From Methylobacterium nonmethylotrophicum (GTDB lineage: Bacteria > Pseudomonadota > Alphaproteobacteria > Rhizobiales > Beijerinckiaceae), in assembly GCF_004745635.1 (NCBI RefSeq), contig NZ_SRLB01000024.1, positions 28,517 to 92,516 on the forward strand: 64,000 nucleotides of DNA, given 5' to 3'. Every line of letters starts with the position of its first letter. The stretch's first letter is position 1. The translations under genes were made by a program, and so were the position numbers. This document shows, one piece after another, positions 24,890 to 33,979 of the stretch. The notes below the pieces were generated by a model, which was not told the DNA's origin, ran no database searches, and worked only from the letters and a program-made list of their open reading frames with translations.

Positions 24890-27058
24890 TTAGAATCTAA
24901 CTGATACAGCACCAGTAAATCGGCGTGGAGATCCGGGATAAACTCGAAATACGTTCAGCGAACTCTCGTAGTAAGTGGTGTCAAACACGTTCTCGATATT
25001 CAGAGAGAAGCGGATGTTCTCCCAGCGGTAGTAGGCGAGCGCGTCCACCGCGATGTACGCGGGCAGCGTGAAGCCGGTGCCGGCGGCGTCGCCCGCACGT
25101 GCACCGACAGCGCGCACACCGCCGCCGATCCCGAACCCCTTCCACTCCCCGCCTTGCGCCTCGTAAACCGCGAGCAGGCTGCCGCTGTGGCGCGGCACGT
25201 TGACCAACGGGGCGCCGACCGGCAGCACGTTGTCCTTCGTCACCATGGCGTCGGCGAAGACGTAGCCGGCCAGGATCTTCAGCTCCGGCGAGAGCTGGCC
25301 AGCGGCGGTAAACTCGAAGCCCTGGCTGCGCACACCGCCCGCCGCGATCGAGAAGCCGCTATTGTTGGGGTCGGGCGTGAGCACGTTCTGCCGCTCGACC
25401 CGGAAGGCGGCTGCCGTCAGTCCGAGCGCCCCGCCGAACAGGTCGAGCTTCGCGCCAATTTCGTAGCCGAGTCCGGTCTCGGGCTCGACCGGCTTGCCGG
25501 GCGACACGGCGGCTGCGTCTGGGCCGATGTTCGGCCGGAAGCTGGTGCCGACGTTGGTGTAGAGCGCAAGCTCCGGCAGCGGCTGGTAGACCAGGCCGGC
25601 CCGTGGCGAGGCCGCCGCTCGGGTCTGGTCGGCTTGGCTGCGCGGGATGCGCTCCCTGAATGAGTCCTCGAAGAAGTCGAACCGCACGCCGACGAGTGCC
25701 TTCCACTCCGGCGAGAGCACGATCTGATCCTGGGCGTAGAGCGCAGTGTTCGTTACCCGCTCGAGGTTGTTGCGCGGGATGGTGAGCGGCGGCAGCGCTT
25801 GGCCGTAGCGCGGATCGTAGATGTCGATCGCGTAGGGGTTGGTGCGGAAGTTCGAGCGCAGGTAGAGCGTGCGGCTGTCGGTGCTCTCGCGCTCGAAGCC
25901 GAGGAGCAGGGTGTGGCCGAGCCCGGCGGTGTCGAAGCGCCCGACCACCTCGGCTTGGCCGATCGCCACGTCCCAACGGTAGTCGCGGACGTTGCGGTCG
26001 CGTGAAACGGTGCGGTTGTCGGCCGCGATGGCGCGGATCTCCGCCGACTCGCCTTCCAGGGTACCGGTGCTGAAGTGGGTGGCGAGCCGCATCTGCCAGT
26101 CGGCGTTAAAGCGGTGGTCGATCCGGACCTGCAGCGTATCGGACGACTGATAGGTGCTCTGCCCCGGCTCGCCGAGGAAGCGCGAGATCGGCAGGAAGCC
26201 GAGCTGCTTGTTGATCGCGATGACACCGCGATCGAAGATGATCCGGTTGCGCTGGATGTCGGCCTCGACCGTGATCCGCGTGTCGGGCGTGACCTGCCAG
26301 CTCACGACTGGGGCGACGAGCAGCCGATCGCTGTCGACGAAATCGCGGAAGCTGCCAGCACCCTGCGCCGCGAAGTTGAAGCGGTAGAGAACCGTGCCGT
26401 CCTCGGTGAGAGGCCCGCCCGCGTCGATGGTGCCCCGAGCCAGACCATACGAGTCGACCTGGTTACCGAACTCGACGAAGCGTTGGGCGGTAGGTTGCTT
26501 GGTGATGATATTGATGAGGCCGCCCGGGTCGCTACGTCCGAACAGGCCGGCACCCGGTCCCTTCAGAACCTCGATACGCTCGATGTTCTGCGCATCGGGC
26601 GGCGGGGGCGTGCCGCGATTGAGCGGGAAGCCGTTCTGGTAGATCTCCGAGGTGGTGACGCCGCGGATGGCGTAGCTGAAGATGCTCAGGCCGCCGAAGT
26701 TGTTCTGCTGCGTCACCCCCGGCAGGTAGTTGAAGGCGCGGTCGACGCGGGTGGCGGCGATGTCGGTGATGACCTCACGCGGCGCGACGGTGACGACCTG
26801 TGGCACATCACGTTGAGGCGTGTCGGTCTTCGTGCTGCTGACGGCACGGTCGCCGCGAAAGCCAGGGGTCGGACCGATCAAGCCGATCGTACCAGCGGCC
26901 GTCGTGGTGGGCACGGGCGCCGTCGGCCGGCTGCCCTGCACCTCGATCTCGTCGAGCGCGATGGTGTCCTGCGCCCGCGTGTCGTTGATCGGCAGGACAG
27001 CCGAGAGAATGAGCGCCCACGTGAGCGGGCGGGCGTGGGCGGGTGGAGCTGCAGCCAT
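24890..27058 (-). CDS. TonB-dependent outer membrane receptor (siderophore/metallophore type)
   Basis: A 722-residue receptor. After a signal peptide (LTWALILSAVLPINDTRAQ), a TonB-box-like DTIALDEIEVQG leads into the plug (DVPQVVTVAPREVITDIAATRVDRAFNYLPGV, IRGVTTSEIYQNGFPLNR, IERIEVLKGPGAGLFGRSDPGGLINIITKQP) and a beta-barrel ending AVSVRF with the terminal Phe. It would import a metal chelate across the outer membrane. It is the last gene of the nik operon, three bases behind nikR, so the cargo is probably a nickel chelate, or another metal if the unusual NikR is taken at face value. Confidence 0.95.
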   Translation of the reverse strand: MAAAPPAHARPLTWALILSAVLPINDTRAQDTIALDEIEVQGSRPTAPVPTTTAAGTIGLIGPTPGFRGDRAVSSTKTDTPQRDVPQVVTVAPREVITDIAATRVDRAFNYLPGVTQQNNFGGLSIFSYAIRGVTTSEIYQNGFPLNRGTPPPPDAQNIERIEVLKGPGAGLFGRSDPGGLINIITKQPTAQRFVEFGNQVDSYGLARGTIDAGGPLTEDGTVLYRFNFAAQGAGSFRDFVDSDRLLVAPVVSWQVTPDTRITVEADIQRNRIIFDRGVIAINKQLGFLPISRFLGEPGQSTYQSSDTLQVRIDHRFNADWQMRLATHFSTGTLEGESAEIRAIAADNRTVSRDRNVRDYRWDVAIGQAEVVGRFDTAGLGHTLLLGFERESTDSRTLYLRSNFRTNPYAIDIYDPRYGQALPPLTIPRNNLERVTNTALYAQDQIVLSPEWKALVGVRFDFFEDSFRERIPRSQADQTRAAASPRAGLVYQPLPELALYTNVGTSFRPNIGPDAAAVSPGKPVEPETGLGYEIGAKLDLFGGALGLTAAAFRVERQNVLTPDPNNSGFSIAAGGVRSQGFEFTAAGQLSPELKILAGYVFADAMVTKDNVLPVGAPLVNVPRHSGSLLAVYEAQGGEWKGFGIGGGVRAVGARAGDAAGTGFTLPAYIAVDALAYYRWENIRFSLNIENVFDTTYYESSLNVFRVYPGSPRRFTGAVSVRF

Positions 27059-27061
27059 GGT

Positions 27062-27523
27062 TCACGTCCGGATGTGTTCGTGGGGGTGCGGATCCGGCCC
27101 GTGGCAATGGTCGCCGACCTCGATCCGCGCCGGAATGATCGAGAGACTGTCGTGGCGAACGCCGCGCTGGGTCGCGACCTCGTCGGCGAAGGCGAGGATG
27201 TCGCGCACCCGGCCGCGGACGAGGAGCGTATGGAGGCTGGCGTCGTGGTCGAGGGGAACCTGGACTTGAGCGATCACCAGGTCGTGCCGCCGCTGCTGCA
27301 CCTCGGCCAGGCGCTGCCCCAGATCGCGCACGCCGGCCTCGGCCACGAAGGTGAAGGTCGCGACGCAGGACAGGTCGGGGTCGCACTGACGGCGCGTCTC
27401 GGCGAGGCCGCGGCGCAGGAGGTCGCGCATTGCCTCCGAGCGGCCGGCATAGCCGCGCTGCTCGACGGTCCGGTCGACCTCCGCGACGAGGTCGGGGTCC
27501 AGTGTGACGGTGATCCGCTGCAT
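27062..27523 (-). CDS. nikR: NikR-like ribbon-helix-helix regulator lacking usual nickel ligands
   Basis: A 153-residue regulator with ribbon-helix-helix DNA-binding domain (MQRITVTLDPDLVAEVDRTV, GRSEAMRDLLRRGL) and ACT-like metal-sensing domain with the family ending FADEVATQRGVRHDSLSIIP. Aligned with E. coli NikR through HDLVIAQVQVPLDHDASLH, the four high-affinity nickel ligands are all replaced: His76 by Gln, His87 by Gln, His89 by Pro and Cys95 by Ser. The C-terminus ends in a histidine-rich GDHCHGPDPHPHEHIRT tail that might bind metal instead. It overlaps nikE by one base. A NikR-type operator lies before nikA. The altered site suggests another metal or another sensing mode. Confidence 0.85.
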   Translation of the reverse strand: MQRITVTLDPDLVAEVDRTVEQRGYAGRSEAMRDLLRRGLAETRRQCDPDLSCVATFTFVAEAGVRDLGQRLAEVQQRRHDLVIAQVQVPLDHDASLHTLLVRGRVRDILAFADEVATQRGVRHDSLSIIPARIEVGDHCHGPDPHPHEHIRT

Positions 27524-28314
27524 CAGCTCGCATCCCCAGGAGAGACCGGCAGCACGGCATCGATCAGCTCGCGCGCAGCTGGATGCGACAGCGCGAGGCT
27601 GGGCCGGCACGGCGAGGTATCGACGATCCGGCCCTCGCTCAGCACCACGACACGGTCCGCGAAGCGGCGCGCCAGGCGAACGTCATGGGTGATGAGGAGA
27701 AAGGCGGTCCCCCGTTCGCGCCGCAGGGTCGCGAGGCGGTCGAGAATGTCGACTTGGCGCGGCGCGTCGAGGTTCGAGACTGCCTCGTCGAGGACGACGA
27801 GGGCGGGCCGGGTGGCCAGTGCCCGGGCGAGCCCGATCCGCTGCACCTGGCCGCCGGAGAGCTGGCCCGGCAATCGGCCCGCCGCCTCGGGATCGAGGCC
27901 GACCAGTTCGAGAAGCTCGCCGACGCGCCCGGTGCGCGCAGTAACCGGAAGATCGGTCAGGTGGCGCAGCGGCTCGGCGAGGATCCGCCCGACCGCGTGG
28001 CGCGGGTTCACCGCCGAGAGCGGATCCTGCAGCACCATCTGCACGGCGGCACGGAAGGCGCGGAGCCCGCCACGGTCGAGGCCGGCGAGAGGCCTGTCAC
28101 GAAACAGCACCGCGCCGACATCGGCCGCCTCGAGCCCCATCAGCAGCCGGGCGAGCGTACTCTTGCCCGAGCCGCTGCGGCCGATTAGGGCGACGCACTC
28201 GCCGTCGGAGATCGTGAGATCGATCCCGGTCAGAACCGTGCGGGACGCCCCCCGCCGCCAGCCCGCGCCGGGATAGGCCTTGCCGAGGCCGCGCGCCGCG
28301 AGCAGGGCCGTCAT
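27523..28314 (-). CDS. nikE: Nickel/peptide ABC transporter ATP-binding protein NikE
   Basis: A 263-residue ABC ATPase of the Opp/Nik group: Walker A GRSGSGKS, Q-loop VQMVLQDPLSAVNPR, signature LSGGQVQRIGLARAL, Walker B LVVLDEAVSNLD, and the His-switch LLITHDVRLARRF. The start ATG overlaps the nikD stop (ATGA). The downstream end is shared with nikR. With NikD it energises import through NikBC. Confidence 0.93.
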   Translation of the reverse strand: MTALLAARGLGKAYPGAGWRRGASRTVLTGIDLTISDGECVALIGRSGSGKSTLARLLMGLEAADVGAVLFRDRPLAGLDRGGLRAFRAAVQMVLQDPLSAVNPRHAVGRILAEPLRHLTDLPVTARTGRVGELLELVGLDPEAAGRLPGQLSGGQVQRIGLARALATRPALVVLDEAVSNLDAPRQVDILDRLATLRRERGTAFLLITHDVRLARRFADRVVVLSEGRIVDTSPCRPSLALSHPAARELIDAVLPVSPGDAS

Positions 28315-29105
28315 GCCGGGACCTCGTGCAGCGCCCGGTGGGCAGCGAGGAGGGCCCGCGTCGTCGGCTCGCGGGGATCGGCGAAAAGCGCGGCAGCGGG
28401 GCCGGCCTCGACGATCCGCCCCGCCTCCATCACCGCCACCCGATCGGCGAGGCGGGCGACGACGCCGAGATCGTGCGTCACGATCAGGAGCCCCAAGCCC
28501 CGCTCGCGCACGAGGCTTGCCAGCAGGTCGAGGATGCGTCCTTGCGCGACGAGGTCGAGGTCGGTGGTCGGCTCGTCGGCCACCAGGAACGGAGCGCCGG
28601 AGAGGAGCGCCAGCGCAATCATCGCCCGCTGCAGCATGCCGCCCGACATCTGGAACGGGTAGAGGCCGGGCACGCGCGGATCGTCGCCGAGCCCGACATC
28701 CGCCAGGGCCCGGCCGATCGCGGCACGTCCGACCCTGCCGCGCGATCCCGCCACCGCCAGGGTCTCGCCGGCATGGTCGGCGATGGTGCGCAAGGGATTG
28801 AAGGCGGTGCGCGGCGCCTGGAGCACGCTGGCGACCACCCGGCCGCGCAAGGGGGCAGGCTCGGTCTCGGCCCCGTCGAGGAGGACCCGGCCTCCCCGGC
28901 GTCGGGTACCCGGCGGCAGCACGTCGAGAAGGGCGGCGCAGGCCAGCGACTTGCCGGACCCGCTCGCCCCGACGAGGGCCAGGACCTCGCCCACGCGCAT
29001 CTCCAGGCTGACGTCGCGGACGAGTAGCACCGCCTCGCGGCCGGCGCGTGTGTCGCGCCAGCTTTCGACGGACAGGCCCTCGGCACGAAGAACCCTCGCG
29101 CTCAC
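28311..29105 (-). CDS. nikD: Nickel/peptide ABC transporter ATP-binding protein NikD
   Basis: A 264-residue ATPase: Walker A GASGSGKS, Q-loop SVLQAPRTAFNPL, a degenerate signature MSGGMLQRAMIAL, Walker B FLVADEPTTDLD, and LLIVTHDLGVVARL. The GTG start overlaps the nikC stop (GTGA). The Met in place of Gln in the signature is common in NikD/OppD proteins of this group. Confidence 0.93.
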   Translation of the reverse strand: MSARVLRAEGLSVESWRDTRAGREAVLLVRDVSLEMRVGEVLALVGASGSGKSLACAALLDVLPPGTRRRGGRVLLDGAETEPAPLRGRVVASVLQAPRTAFNPLRTIADHAGETLAVAGSRGRVGRAAIGRALADVGLGDDPRVPGLYPFQMSGGMLQRAMIALALLSGAPFLVADEPTTDLDLVAQGRILDLLASLVRERGLGLLIVTHDLGVVARLADRVAVMEAGRIVEAGPAAALFADPREPTTRALLAAHRALHEVPA

Positions 29106-29941
29106 AGGCCGCGTCCCGCGACGAGCGCCGGGTCGAGGCGGTCCCGCAGGGCGTCACCGAGGCGGTTGAAGCCAAGCACCGCCAGCGCGATCGCGAGGCC
29201 CGGCCAGACGACGAGGAGCGGTCGGGTCCAGAAGAAGGCGCGCGCGTCGTTGATCATCACGCCCCATTCCGGCGTCGGCGGCTGCACGCCGAGGCCGAGG
29301 AAGGAGAGGCCGGCGACGTGCAGGGCCATGTGGCCGATATCGAGGGTCGCGAGCGCGGCGAGCGGCGGCACCACGCCCGGCAGCACGTGCTCGGCGAAGA
29401 TCGCGAGTGGCGGCGCACCGGCGATCCGCGCTGCCAGCACGTAGTCGCGGGTCTTCAGTTCCAGGACGAGACCGCGCACGATGCGCGCGTACCAGGCCCA
29501 GTGCGAGAGCACGATCGCCACGACGACGTTGACGAGGCCGGTCCCGAGCGCGCCGATCATGAACAGGGCGAGCACGAAGGTCGGGATGGTGAGGAAGACG
29601 TCGCAGAGCCGCATCAGCACCGCGTCGAGCCGGCCGCCGACCATGCCGGCGAGCCCTCCGACCGACAGCCCGAGGACGAGCACCAGGGCGAGGACGACGA
29701 GCACCGAGCCGAGGGTCGTGCGCGCTCCTGCGATCAGCCGCGAGAGGATGTCGCGGCCGAGATGGTCGGTGCCGAGGAGGTGGACGAGGTTCGGCGCTTC
29801 GAAGCGGTGGGCGAGATCGACCGCCAGCGGGTCGTGCGGCACGACGAGGGGCCCGACGAGCGCCAGCAGCACGAAGCCGGCGGCCAGGATCCCCGCGGCG
29901 GCGACGGAGCCGGATCGGACGGGCCGAGCGGTGGGGATCAT
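29102..29941 (-). CDS. nikC: Nickel/peptide ABC transporter permease NikC
   Basis: A 279-residue inner-membrane permease with about six membrane segments and the BPD-type EAA loop RIAGAPPLAIFAEHVLPGV. The N-terminus has VPHDPLAVDLAHRFEAPNLVHLLGTDHLGRDILSRLIAGART, the DppC/NikC signature. The ATG at 29941 overlaps the nikB stop (ATGA) and is preferred over the longer frame. Confidence 0.93.
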   Translation of the reverse strand: MIPTARPVRSGSVAAAGILAAGFVLLALVGPLVVPHDPLAVDLAHRFEAPNLVHLLGTDHLGRDILSRLIAGARTTLGSVLVVLALVLVLGLSVGGLAGMVGGRLDAVLMRLCDVFLTIPTFVLALFMIGALGTGLVNVVVAIVLSHWAWYARIVRGLVLELKTRDYVLAARIAGAPPLAIFAEHVLPGVVPPLAALATLDIGHMALHVAGLSFLGLGVQPPTPEWGVMINDARAFFWTRPLLVVWPGLAIALAVLGFNRLGDALRDRLDPALVAGRGL

Positions 29942-30879
29942 GCGGCGGCGTCCCCGAGGCGAATGCGTGGGTCGAGCCACGCGTAGGCGAGGTCAACCGC
30001 AAGGTTGCACAGCACGAACACCACCGTCATCACCAGGGTGAAGCACTGGATCACTGGATAGTCGCGGTCGTAGATCGCCGAGACCGCGTAGCGGCCGACC
30101 CCCGGCCAGGAGAAGATTGTCTCGACGACGAGCGCGCCGCCGAGCAGCTCGCCGACATGCATGCCGGTCGCGGTGACAACGGGCACCAGCGCGTTGCGGA
30201 AGACGTGTCGGCGCGCCACCGCCGGCTCGGACAGGCCGCGCAGTCGCGCATAGAGCACGTGGCGGCCGCCAGCCGCCTCCAGCATGCTCGCCCGCAGGAG
30301 CCGGGCGTTGACCGAGAGCGACATCAGGCAGATGGCGAGCGCCGGCATGACGAGGTGGAGGGCCCCGCCGCGGCCCATCGGCGGCAGCCAGCCCAGGGTC
30401 ACCGAGAAGGCGACGACGAGCAGGAACGCGACCCAGAAGTTCGGCAGCGAGACGCCGAGCACCGCGATGCCGCGCACCAGCCGGTCCTGCCAGCCGCCGC
30501 GATGCCGGGCGGCCCAGGCGCCGAGCGGCAGGCTGACGAGGAGGCTCACCGCCAGCGCCGTGCCGGCGAGTTCGAGAGTGGCGGGGAGGTAGCCAAGGAG
30601 ATCCGGCAGCACCGGCCGGCGGGTGGCGTAGGACAGGCCGAAATCGCCCTGGAGCGCTCGCCACAGCCAGTCGAGGTACTGGACTGCAAAAGGACGGTCG
30701 AGGCCGAGCATCGCCCTGGCGTCGGCGAGCGCGGCGTCGGTCGGCGGCACCTGCGACAGGCGTAGGTAGTCGAGAGCCGGGTCGCCAGGCCCGAGCCGCA
30801 AAACCACGAAGACGAGGAGCGAGACCCCGAGCAGCATCGGCGGGATCAGCACGAGACGCGCCAGCGCGAAACGCAGCAT
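29938..30879 (-). CDS. nikB: Nickel/peptide ABC transporter permease NikB
   Basis: A 313-residue permease of the DppB/NikB type: RLVLIPPMLLGVSLLVFVVLRLGPGDPA at the start, the GLDRPFAVQYLDWLWRALQGDFGLSYATRRPV segment, and the EAA loop YARLRGLSEPAVARRHVFRNALVPVV. Its start abuts the nikA stop with one base of overlap. Paired with NikC to form the channel. Confidence 0.93.
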   Translation of the reverse strand: MLRFALARLVLIPPMLLGVSLLVFVVLRLGPGDPALDYLRLSQVPPTDAALADARAMLGLDRPFAVQYLDWLWRALQGDFGLSYATRRPVLPDLLGYLPATLELAGTALAVSLLVSLPLGAWAARHRGGWQDRLVRGIAVLGVSLPNFWVAFLLVVAFSVTLGWLPPMGRGGALHLVMPALAICLMSLSVNARLLRASMLEAAGGRHVLYARLRGLSEPAVARRHVFRNALVPVVTATGMHVGELLGGALVVETIFSWPGVGRYAVSAIYDRDYPVIQCFTLVMTVVFVLCNLAVDLAYAWLDPRIRLGDAAA

Positions 30880-32459
30880 CAGCGGCCCGCTCCTGGCGCA
30901 GCCGGTCGCATCGCGGCGAATGGGATCTCGTTCAGCGTGGCCCCGAAGCTGACGCCGGTGATCGTCGAGCGGTGGACCTCGATCGCCACTGCGTGGGAGA
31001 TCGGCAGGTAGACCGCCGCTTCGTGCAGGGCGGTCAGGATCCGGGCGTAGAGGCGCTTGCGCTCGGTCGGGTCCGTGGCGGAGAGCGCCGCCGTGATGGC
31101 GCCGTCGATCTCTGCTTTGTCGGGGAGGCCCCTCTGGGCTTGATAATCGGCGTGCGACGGCGCCCTCATCGCGCTCACGAAAGAGGCGGGATCGTAGGGT
31201 GGTCCCCAGGTCTCGCCGAAGATCATCCCGAAGCGGCCATCCTTCTGGCGGCCGAGGATCGAACTCTCCTCCTCACCGACGAGGCGCACAGCGATGCCGA
31301 CCCGGGCGAGATCGGCCTGGATCACTTCGGCGATCGCCTTCTGCTGAGCGTTCGTGCTGATGAAGTCGAGTTCGACGCTGAGCGGACGGCCGCCCTTCCC
31401 CCGTATCCCGTCGGCCCCCCGCACCCACCCCGCCTCGGTGAGGAGACGGTCCGCCGCCGCCCGGTCGAAGCCATGGGGAGCGAGCCCGACATCGGCGTCG
31501 GGCACGGTGGGTGCGAACAGGAAGTCGGCCCGAGGCTCGAGGCCATCGAGCACCGTGCGCACCAGGGTGTCCTTGTCGACGGCCTGGTTGATCGCGAGCC
31601 GCACCGCCCGGTCATCGGTCGGGAAGCGCGCGGAGTTGAGCGCGAGGACACGGGTCGCGAGCGGGGTTGAAACCGCTGCGGAGAAGGCCGGCGTCTGATC
31701 GCGCAGGCGTAGGAAGGCTTCCGAGGGGATCTGCCCGGCTGCACCGTGGACCAAGTCGACCTCGCCGGTTTGCAGGGCGATGGCGCGGGTGTTGGGGTCT
31801 GGGATCACCTTGACGACGAGGCGCTCGAACGCCGGCTTCCCACCCCAGTAGGTCGGGTTGGCCGCGAACGTGTCGGAGATCCCAAGCCGCGTCTCGACGA
31901 GGCGCCAGGGACCCGTGCCCGATGGCTCCCTGATCCCGCCGGCCGTGGTGCCACCCTCCCGCATGGCGGCAGGCGAGACGAAACGGAACGGTCGCGGCAG
32001 CGAGAGTTCTTTTAGGGTAGGGGCGTGCGGTGCCTTGAGCACGAGGCGAAAGGCGAGGGGCCCAATCACTTCGGTTCGGGCAATCTGCCGGGTGAGGTCG
32101 AGCCAATCATGGCGGGATCGGTTGGCTAGGATCGCGTCGAAGTTGGCCTTCACCGCTGCGGCGTTGAACGGCGTGCCGTCACTGAAGCTGACATCAGGGC
32201 GGAGGGTAAAGTCGTAGGTGCGTCCATCCTCCGAGATCGTCCAGGCTGTCGCGAGCCAGGGCGCCATCGTGCCGTCGACCTGGTACTTGACCAGCGGCTC
32301 GTAGACGCTGGCCTGGGCGAACATCTGGTTGGGCGCGTAAAGGTGGGGGTTCAATGGCCCGACATTCGCCGGCCAGGAATACGTGAGCTGCTGGCTGACC
32401 GCGGGGGTGACGGTGCAGGCCAGCAGCGCGGCAAAGGCGATGCTCGCCAGCTTGGACAT
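30879..32459 (-). CDS. nikA: Nickel ABC transporter substrate-binding protein NikA
   Basis: A 526-residue periplasmic binding protein of the SBP_bac_5 family. After the signal peptide MSKLASIAFAALLACTVTPAVS the mature protein starts QQLTYSWPANVGPLNPHLYAPNQMFAQASVYEPLVKY, the NikA-type opening, and contains MIFGETWGPPYDPASF, the NikA-type pocket segment. The ATG at 32459 is used in place of one ten codons earlier because the signal peptide begins there. It heads a seven-gene run (nikA-B-C-D-E-R and TonB receptor) joined by overlaps or very short gaps. A NikR-type operator is centred 25 bp upstream. Confidence 0.92.
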   Translation of the reverse strand: MSKLASIAFAALLACTVTPAVSQQLTYSWPANVGPLNPHLYAPNQMFAQASVYEPLVKYQVDGTMAPWLATAWTISEDGRTYDFTLRPDVSFSDGTPFNAAAVKANFDAILANRSRHDWLDLTRQIARTEVIGPLAFRLVLKAPHAPTLKELSLPRPFRFVSPAAMREGGTTAGGIREPSGTGPWRLVETRLGISDTFAANPTYWGGKPAFERLVVKVIPDPNTRAIALQTGEVDLVHGAAGQIPSEAFLRLRDQTPAFSAAVSTPLATRVLALNSARFPTDDRAVRLAINQAVDKDTLVRTVLDGLEPRADFLFAPTVPDADVGLAPHGFDRAAADRLLTEAGWVRGADGIRGKGGRPLSVELDFISTNAQQKAIAEVIQADLARVGIAVRLVGEEESSILGRQKDGRFGMIFGETWGPPYDPASFVSAMRAPSHADYQAQRGLPDKAEIDGAITAALSATDPTERKRLYARILTALHEAAVYLPISHAVAIEVHRSTITGVSFGATLNEIPFAAMRPAAPGAGR

Positions 32460-32471
32460 CGGGCTACCGAG

Positions 32472-32499
32472 GTATGACGAACGCTGCAAAAGCTCCTAC
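32472..32499. promoter_or_regulatory. NikR-type operator before nikA
   Basis: GTATGA (32472-32477), 16 bases, TCCTAC (32494-32499). The E. coli nik operator is GTATGA-N16-TCATAC, so 11 of 12 half-site bases and the exact spacing agree. The site starts 13 bp upstream of the nikA ATG and would cover the promoter or leader of the operon. The other 280 bp up to the next gene at 32782 show nothing else. Confidence 0.7.
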
Positions 32500-32781
32500 A
32501 CCTTGATACGTGGACGGCTTCGAATGCGCCAGCGGCGCTGAACCGCTTTCGCGCCTTGTCATCGCTGATTATCCGACCAGGCATCATCCGCGATCGCGTG
32601 AGTGTCCGGATGGGGTGGGAAGCGGCTGTTCCCCGGACGGATGCCGAGTGGCAGTATCTCGATACAAGCCGACATCGAGTCAGCAGACGCCGAGCCGTCA
32701 CTCACGATCCGTTGTAGTCCTTGCCGAGATGCACAGACGAAGGCAGCAACCTAAGTTGCCAGTATTTTTTCGGAGATCTAA

Positions 32782-33579
32782 ATGCTGATCGCTCATTTTT
32801 CGGATCCGCATTTGCGAGATCGCGGCAAGCTGTATCATGGTCTAGTTGACTCGAATTCTATGTTCGAGTCTGCCATCCGTCACTTGAATAATCTCGACCC
32901 GCAGCCCGATATCGTTCTCGTCAGCGGCGATATCGTAGACCATGGAACAGAAGCTGAATATGAAAATGCAGCAGTGATCTTGGACAAGATCCGTCAACCG
33001 CTCCTCATTATTCCTGGCAATCACGACGACCGAGAAATCTTCAGGGTTCGCTTGCCCCACCATGCGATCCCAGCGGCCTCGGGCCCCCTTCACTTCGCCG
33101 TCGGCGATCTCGGGGCAGTACGCATCCTGGGTCTCGACGTGACGGTTCCCGGAGCCCACCATGGCGAGATGGATGATGCTGCCTGCGACTGGCTGGAGAC
33201 AAGCCTTGCGGAGGAGCCCGAACGCCCGACCATCGTCATGATGCATCAGCCGCCCGTCCTGAGCGGCATTTCCTATATTGACACCTATCGCTGCCTGCAT
33301 GGCGAAAGATTGGAGCAAATTATCCTGCGCTACCCCGCCGTCGAACGCATCCTGTGCGGTCATATTCATCGCTTCATGCAGAGGCGTTTTGGCGGCACAT
33401 TACTGATGACAGCGCCCAGCACTACGACGGCTATCGCGTTACGGCTAGGTGCCAACGCTGAGCCCGGCAGTTTCATAGAACCTCCGGCCATGCTGCTGCA
33501 TCAGTGGCAACCGGGCTCCGGGCTCCTGACACACCTTGTGCCGATTGGCTCCTTTCCCGGTCCGCTGCCGTTTTTCTGA
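32782..33579 (+). CDS. GpdQ/CpdA-like metallophosphodiesterase
   Basis: A 265-residue calcineurin-like phosphodiesterase close in layout to GpdQ (glycerophosphodiesterase) and class III cyclic nucleotide phosphodiesterases. All metal ligands are in place: Asp8 and His10 (HFSDPHL), Asp50 (VSGDIVD), Asn80 (IPGNHDD), His155 (MMHQPP), His194 and His196 (CGHIHRF). Positions agree almost residue for residue with GpdQ. Soluble, no signal peptide. It is the last gene inside the island and its GC is lower than that of the nik genes. Whether the substrate is a glycerophosphodiester or a cyclic nucleotide cannot be told. Confidence 0.88.
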   Translation: MLIAHFSDPHLRDRGKLYHGLVDSNSMFESAIRHLNNLDPQPDIVLVSGDIVDHGTEAEYENAAVILDKIRQPLLIIPGNHDDREIFRVRLPHHAIPAASGPLHFAVGDLGAVRILGLDVTVPGAHHGEMDDAACDWLETSLAEEPERPTIVMMHQPPVLSGISYIDTYRCLHGERLEQIILRYPAVERILCGHIHRFMQRRFGGTLLMTAPSTTTAIALRLGANAEPGSFIEPPAMLLHQWQPGSGLLTHLVPIGSFPGPLPFF

Positions 33580-33979
33580 TCGCCGCAGACCATTCATCGC
33601 TTCCCGCCCCATCCGGACGTTCGATCCGCTCCCACCGAATGACTGCTGCGGGTCCAGGCTGTGTGAAACTCGCGCGCGCCACGAGATTGTAGAACATTCT
33701 TCCACGCTTCCGCCATTTGAGCATCCTGGAAGGCAGCCGAAAGGACGGCAGGATGCCCGAAGCGGCGCGGCCGAGGATGCGTGTGGGGGAGATCCTTCTG
33801 CGGGCTCCGGGTTTTCACACGGCCTCGGTCGGGAGCGGCGGTTCGCTCCGATCTGAACACAACCCCCTTCACCCCTTCCTTGCGCAGGGCTGGCTTCGCA
33901 CTCGCGGTGACGCTGCCGCATCTATTGGGGGAGCAGGCGAGATCGAGAGCAAAGAGGACGCGCGAAGCCTCCAGCAGGG

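Noticed and set aside
26075..28276. 733-codon open frame on the plus strand across TonB receptor, nikR and nikE
   Set aside because: It runs antisense to three recognised genes and has no domain of its own.
27523..29175. 550-codon frame that would fuse two ABC ATPases
   Set aside because: Only the part from 28314 is NikE; upstream it is the wrong frame of nikD, which has its own intact frame and GTG start.
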